Source of the DNA: Xanthomonas sp. DAR 80977
GTDB taxonomy: Bacteria; Pseudomonadota; Gammaproteobacteria; Xanthomonadales; Xanthomonadaceae
DNA length: 64,000 nucleotides
Direction: 5' to 3'
NCBI RefSeq assembly: GCF_041240605.1
Contig: NZ_CP162487.1
Span: 1,123,001 to 1,187,000, forward strand
A program made the translations under genes and the position numbers. The notes under the pieces were generated by a model. It made no database searches and was not told the origin of the DNA. It saw only the letters and a list, made by a program, of their open reading frames with translations. This document shows, one piece after another, positions 7,228 to 15,323 of the stretch (positions are counted from its first letter, which is position 1; every line of letters starts with the position of its first letter).

Positions 7228-9901
7228 AGTCCACCCCGACGTAATAGGCGCGGCCGTTGTCCAGTTGCTCGCGCAACAGCGCCTGGTCCACGCCGATCAT
7301 GCGCGAGAGCTTGGCGTCGCTGAGGTTCTTGCCCTGCACGGTGACGCGCAGGTGCTCGCCGATGCGGTAGGCCAACTGCAGGTCGTAGGTGGTGATCGCG
7401 TCGTAGTAGCGGTCGTTCACCGGATTGTCGGTGGCGAAGGCGATCAGCTGCCTGTCGGTGTAGTTGCCGCTCAGGCGCGCGCTGAACGGTCCCAGGTCGT
7501 ACAGCAGCGAGGCGTTGGCGGTGCGCTTGGGCGATTCCATCAGCGCCGGCAGCGAGCGCAGGCTGCCGTCGGCCATCTGCAGGTCGCCGGTGCGCGCGTC
7601 GAGCACGGTGACGTTGAACATGCCGCCGAAGTGCGCCAGCGCCTGGGGCAGGAAGTCGAAGTGGGTGTCGATCGCGGTGAACTCCACGCCGCGCACGCGC
7701 GCGTCGCTGGCGTTGACCGCCTCGGTGGTGGTGACCTGGTAGGTGCCGGTCAGTCCGCCCGGATCGGTCTGGGTGTCGGTCGCGGTCAGGCGCACGATCT
7801 CGTCGCGGATGCGCTTCTGGAACAGGCCCAGCGACAGCTGCGCGTCGCGGTCCGGATACCACTCCAGCGACAGGTCGAGATTGTCGGCGCGGCGCGGGCG
7901 CAGCTGCGGATTGCCGATGCTGCGCGAGATGGTGAACGCGGTGGTGCTGACCGTGGGCGTGCTGTTCTGGCCCAGGTCGGCATAGGTCGGCTGGCCGAGC
8001 GTGCGGCTGCCGGCCAGGCGCAGTTTCAGCGTCGGCGCGATGTCCCAGCCGACGTCCGCCGATGGCAGCAGGTAGTGCTCGCTGCTGTCGGTCTGCTGGC
8101 CGACATAGTTGCTGGTGCTGTTCAGCGGCTGCGGCACGGGGCTGACCACCGAGCGCTGCAGGGTCTCGTTGCGCAGGCCGAACGCGGCCTGGGTGGCGCT
8201 GCCGTGCCAGGTGCCCATCAGGTAGGCGGCGCCGCCGCGCTCGGCGATGGAGAAGTCGCTGAGCGTGCTGTTGCGCAGGTTGCTGGAGGCAAGCGCATAA
8301 CGGTTCGGATTGGCGGCGAAATAGGCGGCGACCTTGGCCGGGTCGATCAGCAGCATGCAGCTGAAGTCGGCATACGGGCACACGCGCGTGGCATCGCTGC
8401 CGACTTCCGCCAGGCTGACCCTGCCGATCGGGTTGTAGCGCAGTTCGTCCAGGTTGTAGCGCTGGTCCAGGTTGCGGTACTGCAGGCCGGTGCGCAGGCC
8501 CCAGCCGAGCGAGCCGGCGTCGGCGTTCTGGCTGTAGTCCAGCTTCAGCGTGGTGGTGTCGGTGCTGCTGTTCTCCACGCGGGTGAAGAAATACGATTGC
8601 AGGTAGTTGGCGGCGTTGCCGTAGTAAGCGGGATTGTTCAGCGTCAGCAACGGGCGCGCCTCGGCGCGGACCGTGTAGCCGAAGCCCAGCTGCGACGAGG
8701 CGGCGCTGGTGAACACGTCCTCGCGCGTGTCCTGGCGGTAGCTGCCGCGCGCGCGGTTGACCAGGAAGTCCAGGTGCCCGGTGGGGTTGCTGATGTAGCG
8801 GCCGTCGAACTGCGCATAGCGCAATTCGCGGGTCTGCTCGTACCTGTCGGCATCCACTTGCGCGTTGCCCTGCGCATAGCTGCCGGTGTCGGCCGAGGTG
8901 ACGGTCGCGTTGCCGCTGCGGTTGATGAACTGCGCGCGGCGCTGCTCGTCGTTGCTGTGCTCGAAGCGCCCGGCGCTGAGGTTCAGCGACAGCGCGTCGG
9001 CGTCGTCGTACTGCAGTTTGCCGAACACGCTGCGGCGCTGGCGGATGTTGTCGTAGGTCAGCGGACGGAAGCGGTCCGGCGCCAGCGCCATGCCGGTGGT
9101 GTCCAGGGCCGGGGTCAGGGTCTGGCGCACGCCGTTGCGGTAGTAGCTGTAGCTGTCGATCGCGGTGTCCAGCGACGAGGAGTCGCGGCGGAAATAGTCG
9201 GCCGACAGCACGACGCCGAAGTGGCCATCGGCGCCGAAGGTGTTGCTCAGCGTGCCCTGCACCTGCCCGGACGGGCCGGAGTCGTGCAGGTAGCGCTGGT
9301 TTTCCCAGTCGGCCAGGTTGGCGCGCACCGCGGCGAACGGGCCGGGCGTGTCGAAGGCGCTGCGCGTATGCAGCGACGCCACGCCGCCGATCGCGTTGGC
9401 GTCCATGTCGGCGCGGAACGACTTGGCGATGTCGACCTGCTGCGCCAGCGAGGCCGGGATCACGTCCAGCGACTGGATGCGGCGGCTGGTCTCGGTCGAG
9501 GGCAGGGCGACGCCGTCGATCAGCACCGCGTTGTAGTCGGGGTTGAGTCCGCGCAGGCTCATGAACTGCGCTTCGCCGCGGCCGTTGTTGATCACCATCG
9601 ACACGCCGGGCACGCGCTGCAGCGCTTCGCCCAGGCCGAAGTCGGGGATCGAGCCGACGTCGTCGGCGGAGACGCCGTCGGAGATCACCTCCGCTTCGCG
9701 CTTGGCGCCGATCGCCTGGCGGATCGACAGCTGCTGGCCGCTGACGGTGATGGTGTCCAGTTGGGTCGGCTCGCTGGACGGTGCTGTAGCGGCTGCAGGA
9801 GCGGTCGCGGCATGGGCGCCGGTCGCGGCGGCCAGCGCAAGCGCCAGCATGGAGAGGCGGAGCGGCCTGCCGCTGCGGCGGCGGTTGGAAGTGCGGTGCA
9901 T
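7217..9901 (-). CDS. TonB-dependent receptor, carbohydrate-locus type
   Basis: This 894-residue outer-membrane receptor has a signal peptide (MLALALAAATGAHA), a plug domain beginning near LDTITVSGQQ and including EALQRVPGVSMVI and SLRGLNPDYNAVLIDG, then a 22-strand-type barrel ending in aromatic F. No N-terminal STN domain is present, so it probably does not signal to an anti-sigma factor. The ATG at 9901 was chosen because the signal peptide starts there and AGGGGG lies 9 bases upstream. Its partner gene encodes a phosphodiester glycosidase, and the divergent gene encodes a ROK repressor, as in carbohydrate-utilisation loci of xanthomonads. The ligand is probably a sugar or glycoconjugate; iron is unlikely. 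Confidence 0.93.
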   Translation of the reverse strand: MHRTSNRRRSGRPLRLSMLALALAAATGAHAATAPAAATAPSSEPTQLDTITVSGQQLSIRQAIGAKREAEVISDGVSADDVGSIPDFGLGEALQRVPGVSMVINNGRGEAQFMSLRGLNPDYNAVLIDGVALPSTETSRRIQSLDVIPASLAQQVDIAKSFRADMDANAIGGVASLHTRSAFDTPGPFAAVRANLADWENQRYLHDSGPSGQVQGTLSNTFGADGHFGVVLSADYFRRDSSSLDTAIDSYSYYRNGVRQTLTPALDTTGMALAPDRFRPLTYDNIRQRRSVFGKLQYDDADALSLNLSAGRFEHSNDEQRRAQFINRSGNATVTSADTGSYAQGNAQVDADRYEQTRELRYAQFDGRYISNPTGHLDFLVNRARGSYRQDTREDVFTSAASSQLGFGYTVRAEARPLLTLNNPAYYGNAANYLQSYFFTRVENSSTDTTTLKLDYSQNADAGSLGWGLRTGLQYRNLDQRYNLDELRYNPIGRVSLAEVGSDATRVCPYADFSCMLLIDPAKVAAYFAANPNRYALASSNLRNSTLSDFSIAERGGAAYLMGTWHGSATQAAFGLRNETLQRSVVSPVPQPLNSTSNYVGQQTDSSEHYLLPSADVGWDIAPTLKLRLAGSRTLGQPTYADLGQNSTPTVSTTAFTISRSIGNPQLRPRRADNLDLSLEWYPDRDAQLSLGLFQKRIRDEIVRLTATDTQTDPGGLTGTYQVTTTEAVNASDARVRGVEFTAIDTHFDFLPQALAHFGGMFNVTVLDARTGDLQMADGSLRSLPALMESPKRTANASLLYDLGPFSARLSGNYTDRQLIAFATDNPVNDRYYDAITTYDLQLAYRIGEHLRVTVQGKNLSDAKLSRMIGVDQALLREQLDNGRAYYVGVDYAF

Positions 9902-9933
9902 ACGGAAATCCCCCTGGGGTGCGTGAGGCTGGC

Positions 9934-9964
9934 AATTTACTAACTCAACGTGAATTAAATATTT
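9934..9964. promoter_or_regulatory. AT-rich divergent promoter with imperfect dyad (candidate ROK operator)
   Basis: This is the only AT-rich stretch in the 109-base gap between receptor and regulator. AATTTACTAAC and GTGAATTAAATATT form an imperfect inverted repeat around TCAAC, the size and composition expected for an NagC/Mlc-type operator. A role as the ROK protein's binding site is inferred from position. Confidence 0.35.
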
Positions 9965-10010
9965 CACCATTGCCCGGTATGCTTGTCCGACCTTCCGCCA
10001 GTTCTCGCTC

Positions 10011-11171
10011 ATGCCCGCTCCCGTCGCCGTCTCGCTGCCGCGCGCTTCCCGCCCCGTCCACGCCACGCATGCCGATCTCAGCGACAACGAGCGGCGCATG
10101 CTCGACAGCCTGCGGCTGTTCGGCACCGTCACCCGTGCCGACCTCAGCCGCATCACCGGCCTGACCGTGCAATCGGCGGTGCGCCTGATCGATGGCCTGG
10201 CCGAACGCGGGCTGGTGCAGATCGGCGCCTCGCTGGCGCACGGCGGCCGCGGCAAGCCGGGCGCGGCGATCGCGCTCAATCCCGCGCACGGCCATACCGT
10301 CGGCTACTCGATCGCCACCGACGCGCTGTCGCTGGCGCTGCTGGACTTCGGCGGCCAGGTCCGCGCCACCGCCGAGCATCCGCTGCGCTCGACCGAGCCG
10401 GCGGCCTTGCTGGCGCAGTTGCGCGAGGCCGATGCGGCGCTGCTGGCCGCGGCCGGACGCGGGCTCGGGCCGCGGCTGGGCGCCGGCGTGGCGATGACCG
10501 GTTTCTTCGTCGATGGCGCCGAGCGCATGAATCCGCCCGATCCGCTGCGCGCGCTGGGCGAGCTGTCGATCGGCGACTGGCTGGCCGAGGCGCTGGGCCT
10601 GCCGGTGTGGGTGGACAACGACGGCAGCGTGGCCGCGGTCGGCGAAAGCCTGCTCGGGGTCGGCCGCCAGTACCGCGATTTCGCCTATCTGTATTTCAGC
10701 TACGGCCTCGGCGGCGGCGTGGTGATCGACGGCGCCTGCCTGCGCGGCGCGCACGGCAATGCCGGCGAGTTCGCCGGCATGCTGCCGGGGCAGGGCCTGG
10801 AGCGCGGCACGCTGGAGCTGCTGCGGCAGATGCTGATCGAGGACGGGGTGATGCTGGCCGACGTCAGCGCGCTGGTGGCCGCCTACGATCCGGCCTGGCC
10901 GACCATCGAGCGCTGGATCGCGCGCGCGGTGCCGGGCCTGTCGCTGATCGTGTCGGCGATCACCGCGGTCTTCGACCCGCAGGCGGTGGTGTTCGGCGGG
11001 CGCCTGCCGCGCGACCTGGCGCTGCGGCTGATCCCGCAGTTGCGCATCGACAACCAGCCGCGCCGCGGCCAGGCGCGGCCGCTGCCGGTGCTGCTGCCGG
11101 CGGCGGCGATGGCCGACGCCAGCGCGGTCGGCGCGGCCACGCTGCCGTTGAAGGCCTGCTACTTCCGCTGA
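10011..11171 (+). CDS. ROK-family transcriptional regulator
   Basis: This 386-residue protein has an N-terminal winged helix-turn-helix (about residues 25-80: ADLSRITGLTVQSAVRLIDG) fused to a ROK sugar-kinase-like domain. The ROK core shows VDNDGSVAAVGESLLG and YGLGGGVVIDGACLRG followed by GNAGE. The cysteine-rich zinc motif (CxCGxxGC) found in NagC and Mlc is absent. Such proteins repress sugar-uptake genes and release DNA on binding a sugar or sugar phosphate. It is divergent from the receptor/phosphodiester glycosidase pair and probably controls it, and perhaps itself, through the gap at 9902-10010. The effector sugar is unknown; GlcNAc or a derivative is a reasonable guess from the glycosidase family. 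Confidence 0.88.
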   Translation: MPAPVAVSLPRASRPVHATHADLSDNERRMLDSLRLFGTVTRADLSRITGLTVQSAVRLIDGLAERGLVQIGASLAHGGRGKPGAAIALNPAHGHTVGYSIATDALSLALLDFGGQVRATAEHPLRSTEPAALLAQLREADAALLAAAGRGLGPRLGAGVAMTGFFVDGAERMNPPDPLRALGELSIGDWLAEALGLPVWVDNDGSVAAVGESLLGVGRQYRDFAYLYFSYGLGGGVVIDGACLRGAHGNAGEFAGMLPGQGLERGTLELLRQMLIEDGVMLADVSALVAAYDPAWPTIERWIARAVPGLSLIVSAITAVFDPQAVVFGGRLPRDLALRLIPQLRIDNQPRRGQARPLPVLLPAAAMADASAVGAATLPLKACYFR

Positions 11172-11315
11172 GCGGGGCTGCGGCTTGCCCGCGCCTGCAC
11201 GCCACGGGCGCTACCCTATGCGCCTGTGCCAGGACCCAACTGCCGCGCGCGGCGGCGCCACCGCTGGCGGCGCGTGGCGGTCCTGCCCGTTTCCCCCATC
11301 ACTGGAGCCGTTGCG

Positions 11316-11738
11316 ATGAAATACCTGCACACCATGATCCGCGTCCACGACCTGGAGAAGACCAGCAAGTTCTTCACCGAGGGCCTGGGCCTGAGCGAGA
11401 CCCGGCGCATCGAGAACGAAGCCGGCAAGTTCACCCTGGTGTACTTCGGCGCGCCGCAGAACCCGGAGGCCGAAGTCGAGCTGACCTACAACTGGGGCTC
11501 GGACGAGGACTACGGCAGCGCGCGCAATTTCGGCCACCTGGCGTTCGAGGTCGACGACATCTATGCGATCTGCGCGCACCTGCAGGCGCAGGGCGTGGTC
11601 ATCAACCGTCCGCCGCGCGACGGGCGCATGGCCTTCGTGCGCAGCCCGGACCTGATCTCGGTCGAACTGCTGCAGAAGGGCGAGGCGCTGGCCCCGGCCG
11701 AGCCGTGGGCATCGATGCCCAACACCGGCGTGTGGTGA
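11316..11738 (+). CDS. gloA: Lactoylglutathione lyase (glyoxalase I)
   Basis: This 140-residue VOC-fold enzyme converts the hemithioacetal of methylglyoxal and glutathione to S-lactoylglutathione. The usual landmarks are present: HTMIRVHDLEKTSKFF at the start (metal-ligand His), ELTYNWGSDEDYG, FGHLAFEVDDIY (His ligand) and ISVELLQKG (Glu ligand). ATG at 11316 follows GGAG at 11304. It stands alone between the ROK gene and a long gap and is followed by a GC-rich hairpin. Nickel versus zinc dependence is not decided by eye; the short form resembles the Ni-type bacterial enzymes. Confidence 0.92.
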   Translation: MKYLHTMIRVHDLEKTSKFFTEGLGLSETRRIENEAGKFTLVYFGAPQNPEAEVELTYNWGSDEDYGSARNFGHLAFEVDDIYAICAHLQAQGVVINRPPRDGRMAFVRSPDLISVELLQKGEALAPAEPWASMPNTGVW

Positions 11739-11744
11739 GCCGCC

Positions 11745-11780
11745 GCCGCCGCGCGCGCGGGATGCGCTGCGCGCGGCGGC
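11745..11780 (+). terminator. GC-rich hairpin after gloA
   Basis: Arms GCCGCCGCGCG (11745-11755) and CGCGCGGCGGC (11770-11780) pair perfectly and are followed by CTGTTT, 7 bases after the gloA stop codon. The T-run is poor, so the call is tentative. Confidence 0.4.
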
Positions 11781-12196
11781 CTGTTTCCCGCTGAATCCGG
11801 CGGCGCGCGCCGCACACGTGCGGCACGCGCCTTGGCCGCGCCCGGATTGCGGAGCGGACGTGCGCTCGCTTGCGCATCGCATGGTTGCCGGCGACCTCTC
11901 ACAGAAGCAAGCCGCCGACCTGCGCCGCTCGCGCAGTTGCGCTGCCGGCATGGCGCAGACCGGCCGCAATACCGCCCTCGCCACGGCGCCGAGCGGCCTG
12001 CGTTCATCATCGATCAAGCCGGTCGGCGATGTGCGATGCGCCGTTTTTCCGGGCATTCGACAGCGCCCGCGCCCGTGCATGACGCGGCGTTGCGGCGTGT
12101 GCGTTTGCGTGCACACCACCGCCATGCCGCGGCAAGCCGCCGCCACATTCGCTGCAGACCCTTCGGCGCTCGCCTCTTGCGCCCCTGGAACTGCCC
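11781..12196. other. Non-coding gap with no supported gene
   Basis: This holds 416 bases between gloA and the glycosyltransferase. Reading frames here give only arginine- and proline-rich products with no start signals. It presumably holds the promoter of the glycosyltransferase pair, but no convincing -35/-10 pair was found. Confidence 0.5.
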
Positions 12197-13372
12197 ATGT
12201 CCTCGTCTTCGCCCACCGCGCTGCAGGCCGCGCCGACCGTCTCCGTCGTCATCTGCACCTTGAACGAACACGAGGCCATCGGCCCGGTGCTGCGCGAACT
12301 CGCTGCGCACCTGCAACACATCGATTACGAAGCGATCGTGGTCGACGACTCCGACGACGAGCGCACCGCGGAGGTGGTGGACGCGTATGCGGCCGGCAAT
12401 CCGGCGGTGCGCCTGCTGCGCCGGCGCGGCGGCCGCGGCCTGGCCTCGGCGGCGATCGCCGGCTGGGACAGCGCCCGCGGCCGCTGCCTGGCGCTCATGG
12501 ACGGCGACGGCCAGCACGATCCGGCGCTGATCGCGCGCATGTTGCGGCGCATGCAGGAGAGCGAAGCCGAGGTGGTGGTCGCCAGCCGCTACCTGGACGC
12601 AGGCGATTCCGGGCTGGGCCGCTGCCGGCATGCGCTGAGCCGCGTCGGCGTGCGCCTGAGCCAGACGCTGCTGGGGCTGGGCGTGGCCGATCCGATGAGC
12701 GGCTGTTTCCTGATGCGGCGTGCCTGGTATCGGCAGGTGCGGCCGCAGCTGTCGGGCGTCGGCTTCAAGATCCTGGTCGACGTGCTGGCCTCGGCACGGC
12801 GGCGCCCGTACACGGTGCAGGTGCCGACGCGGTTGCGCAGCCGCCGCGGCGGCGCCTCCAAGCTCGACGCGCGGGTGGTCGCCGAACTGGCCGCGCTGCT
12901 GCTGGAGAAGCGCACGCGCGGCTGGCTGCCGGCGCGGATGAGCCTGTTCTTCGCGGTCGGCTTCAGCGGCATGGCCGTGCATCTGCTGTCGCTGGGCGCG
13001 CTGCTGCTGTCCGGCGTGGCGTTCTGGCTGGCGCAGTTGCTGGCGATCTGCGCGGCGATGGGCTGGAATTTCCTGTGCAACAACCTGTTGACCTTCCGCG
13101 ACCGGCGCCTGAGCGGCATGCGCCTGCTGCGCGGCATGGCGATGTTCTATGCGGCCTGTTTCGGCGGCGCGATCCTCAGCGAGCTGATCGGCAGCGGCCT
13201 GCACGCGCTGCAACTGCCATGGTGGCTGGCCGGCGCCGCCGGTGCGCTGGCCGCGGGCGGTTGGAACTACCACGCCGCCAAGCGGACCGCGTGGCGCCCC
13301 GAGCCCGCGGCGGCGGATGCCGCGGCGGGCCACGAGACCGCTGCGCCGGCGCCGCTGGCGATGAAGGAATGA
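12197..13372 (+). CDS. GT2 polyprenyl-phosphate glycosyltransferase fused to a GtrA domain
   Basis: This 391-residue protein is a fusion. Residues about 13-240 are a GT-A family 2 domain of dolichol-phosphate mannosyltransferase type, with SVVICTLNEHEAIGPVL, VVDDSDDERT and LMDGDGQHDP carrying the metal-binding Asp residues. Residues about 250-370 are a four-helix GtrA membrane domain that starts at FFAVGFSGMAVHLL and includes NFLCNNLLTF. The enzyme should load a sugar from a nucleotide donor onto undecaprenyl phosphate at the inner face of the membrane, with the GtrA part helping translocation. Its stop overlaps the start of the GT39 gene (ATGA), so the two work together. The final acceptor, whether lipid A, O-antigen or a protein, is not known. 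Confidence 0.87.
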   Translation: MSSSSPTALQAAPTVSVVICTLNEHEAIGPVLRELAAHLQHIDYEAIVVDDSDDERTAEVVDAYAAGNPAVRLLRRRGGRGLASAAIAGWDSARGRCLALMDGDGQHDPALIARMLRRMQESEAEVVVASRYLDAGDSGLGRCRHALSRVGVRLSQTLLGLGVADPMSGCFLMRRAWYRQVRPQLSGVGFKILVDVLASARRRPYTVQVPTRLRSRRGGASKLDARVVAELAALLLEKRTRGWLPARMSLFFAVGFSGMAVHLLSLGALLLSGVAFWLAQLLAICAAMGWNFLCNNLLTFRDRRLSGMRLLRGMAMFYAACFGGAILSELIGSGLHALQLPWWLAGAAGALAAGGWNYHAAKRTAWRPEPAAADAAAGHETAAPAPLAMKE

Positions 13373-15006
13373 GCGAGGTGCGCGACGCCGCCATGGCCGC
13401 ACCGCGCTGGCCGGCCCTGGCCTTCGCCGCGATCGCGGCCTGCGCCTGCGGCTTCGCCTTCGTCGGCCTGGATGCCAGCGACTACTGGATCGACGAGCTG
13501 TACACCGTGCACGTGATGGGCCACGGCCAGGGCCTGGACGAACTGTGGCGGCGCGCGCTCACCGACACCCACCCGCCGCTGTACTACGTGCTGCTGTATG
13601 CGTGGAGCCAACTGGCCGGCACCGGCGAGGCGGCGTTGCGCCTGCCCAGCGCGGTGGCCGCGGTGCTGGCGCTGGGCGTGTTCGGGGTCGGCCTGCGGCG
13701 GGTGTTCTCGCCGACGGCGCTGGCCTTCGCCATGGCCGCCGGCGCGGTGTCGGTGTTCTGGTTCGAGCAGAGCCAGAACGCGCGCAGCTACGCGCTGTGC
13801 CTGCTGCTGTCGGCCGGGCTGCTCGCCATCGCGGTCGCGTTGCGGCGGCGCGCGCAGGCCGGCGCCGCGTTCCCGTTCGCGCACTGGGCCGCGCTCAGCG
13901 GGCTGGGGCTGTGCGCCAGCCTCACCCATTCCTACCTGCTGCTGTGCGTGGGCATGCTGCTGCTGTTCCTGCTCGCAACGTTGCGCGACATGCGCTTGCG
14001 CGCGGCGCTGGTCGCATCCGGAGTGGCGATCCTGGCAGTCAACGTCGCCTTCGTGCTGCTGTTGCTGCACTCCACTCAGCAGGACGTGCACCAGCTGTGG
14101 TTCCGCAACGACGCCGGGTTCTTCTACAGCCAGTTGCGCAGCGCCAGCCGCGACCTGTTGTCCGGCGGCACCGTGCTGGCGGTCCTCGCGCTGCTGGGCG
14201 CCTGGCTGTGGCGGCGCCTGCGCGGGTTCCCGCACGACCCGGCGCGCACGCGGGCGCAGGCCGACTGGGTCGCGGCGCTGTGCGGCTGCGTGCTGGTCGG
14301 CATGGTGCTGAGCGGAATCGCGGTGAGCCTGGCCATCGCGCCGTCGTTCTCCGCGCGCAACCTGCTCACCGCCGCGCCGTTCGCCTGGGCCTTGCTGGCG
14401 CGCCTGTACGACGCGGCGGGGCCGGGCGCGCGCAGCGCGGGCGGACGCGCCGCCGCGGCCTTGCTGATCGTGCTGGTGGGCGCGCAGCTGTGGCTGCTGC
14501 GCGGCCGGCCGCTGCAGCGCAACGAGGCCTGGCGCGGGTCGGCGCAGGTCGTGCAGCGCTTGCCCGGCTGCGGCGAGGTCGAGCTGCCGGTGGTGCTGCC
14601 GTACAAGTTCGGCCCTTCCACCGCGCCGTACCGGACGCTGGCCGAGCAGGACTTCTTCGGCCACTACCTGCGCGCCCATCGCCTGCGCGCCTACACGCCC
14701 GACGAACTCGCCGGGCGCGCTGCCGCGGACGGGCTCGCCGCGCGGCTGGCGACGCGCGCACAGGCGGCCGCGGGCGGCGGCTGCGCGCTGCTGGCCTGGG
14801 GCGTGCACGACCTCAACCCGACCACGGCGCTGCAACTGGCGCAGGACCTGGCGCGGCTGCCGGGGGTGGCCCCGAACCGGGTCGTGCTGCAGCCGGTGCT
14901 GCGCTGGCGGCGCCGCGGGCTGGGCTGGCATCAGGTGGCCGACGGATTCGTGTTCCTGGCCGCACCGCCGCTGCGCGCCGGGCAGGCGCCGGCCGACCCG
15001 GGCTAG
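13369..15006 (+). CDS. GT39/ArnT-like membrane glycosyltransferase
   Basis: This 545-residue polytopic protein starts with a transmembrane segment, followed by the first periplasmic loop signature DYWIDELYTVHVMGHG (acidic D-E catalytic site) and THPPLYYVLL, which are diagnostic for GT-C enzymes of the PMT/ArnT/GT83 group. About ten more hydrophobic segments follow, then a soluble C-terminal domain. These enzymes take a sugar from a polyprenyl-phosphate carrier on the periplasmic side and transfer it to an envelope acceptor. The start overlaps the stop of the GT2-GtrA gene by 4 bases, which makes a two-gene make-and-transfer module. The ATG at 13369 is used; an in-frame ATG eight codons later is possible. 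Confidence 0.85.
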   Translation: MSEVRDAAMAAPRWPALAFAAIAACACGFAFVGLDASDYWIDELYTVHVMGHGQGLDELWRRALTDTHPPLYYVLLYAWSQLAGTGEAALRLPSAVAAVLALGVFGVGLRRVFSPTALAFAMAAGAVSVFWFEQSQNARSYALCLLLSAGLLAIAVALRRRAQAGAAFPFAHWAALSGLGLCASLTHSYLLLCVGMLLLFLLATLRDMRLRAALVASGVAILAVNVAFVLLLLHSTQQDVHQLWFRNDAGFFYSQLRSASRDLLSGGTVLAVLALLGAWLWRRLRGFPHDPARTRAQADWVAALCGCVLVGMVLSGIAVSLAIAPSFSARNLLTAAPFAWALLARLYDAAGPGARSAGGRAAAALLIVLVGAQLWLLRGRPLQRNEAWRGSAQVVQRLPGCGEVELPVVLPYKFGPSTAPYRTLAEQDFFGHYLRAHRLRAYTPDELAGRAAADGLAARLATRAQAAAGGGCALLAWGVHDLNPTTALQLAQDLARLPGVAPNRVVLQPVLRWRRRGLGWHQVADGFVFLAAPPLRAGQAPADPG

Positions 15007-15323
15007 CGCCTAGCGCCAGCCGCCGTGTGGCGAGCGGCGCTGGGCGAGCGCCAGGTGGCGCTGGTTGCCGCGCCATCCGGGTGGGCTGCGGTCGATGCCT
15101 GCGCCGGATGGCCACGCGCTGCGGCACTGCCGGCCGCCGGCGGCGCGCCGCGCGAATCCTTCGTGGCGCTGTGCACGCCGTACCGCGCTGCCTGGCCGCA
15201 CCGCGGCGACGGGTCGTGGCCGCGTCTGCAGGCGTGGGCGGTTCGCGGCGGTTGCCGCGCCGCGCGCGGCGCGCCGCACCGCGGTCTTATACTCGTGCGC
15301 TGTCTTCCCCAGGAATCCCTTCG
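15007..15323. other. Gap before argD with a candidate -10 element
   Basis: No gene is supported in these 317 bases; the ORFs on both strands are low-complexity Ala/Arg/Pro frames. A TATACT hexamer at 15288-15293 lies 31 bases before the argD ATG and is a plausible -10 box, without a clear -35. Confidence 0.4.

Noticed and set aside
6899..9943. 1014-codon open frame on the plus strand
   Set aside because: It is antisense to a clear TonB-dependent receptor and has no domain-like sequence.
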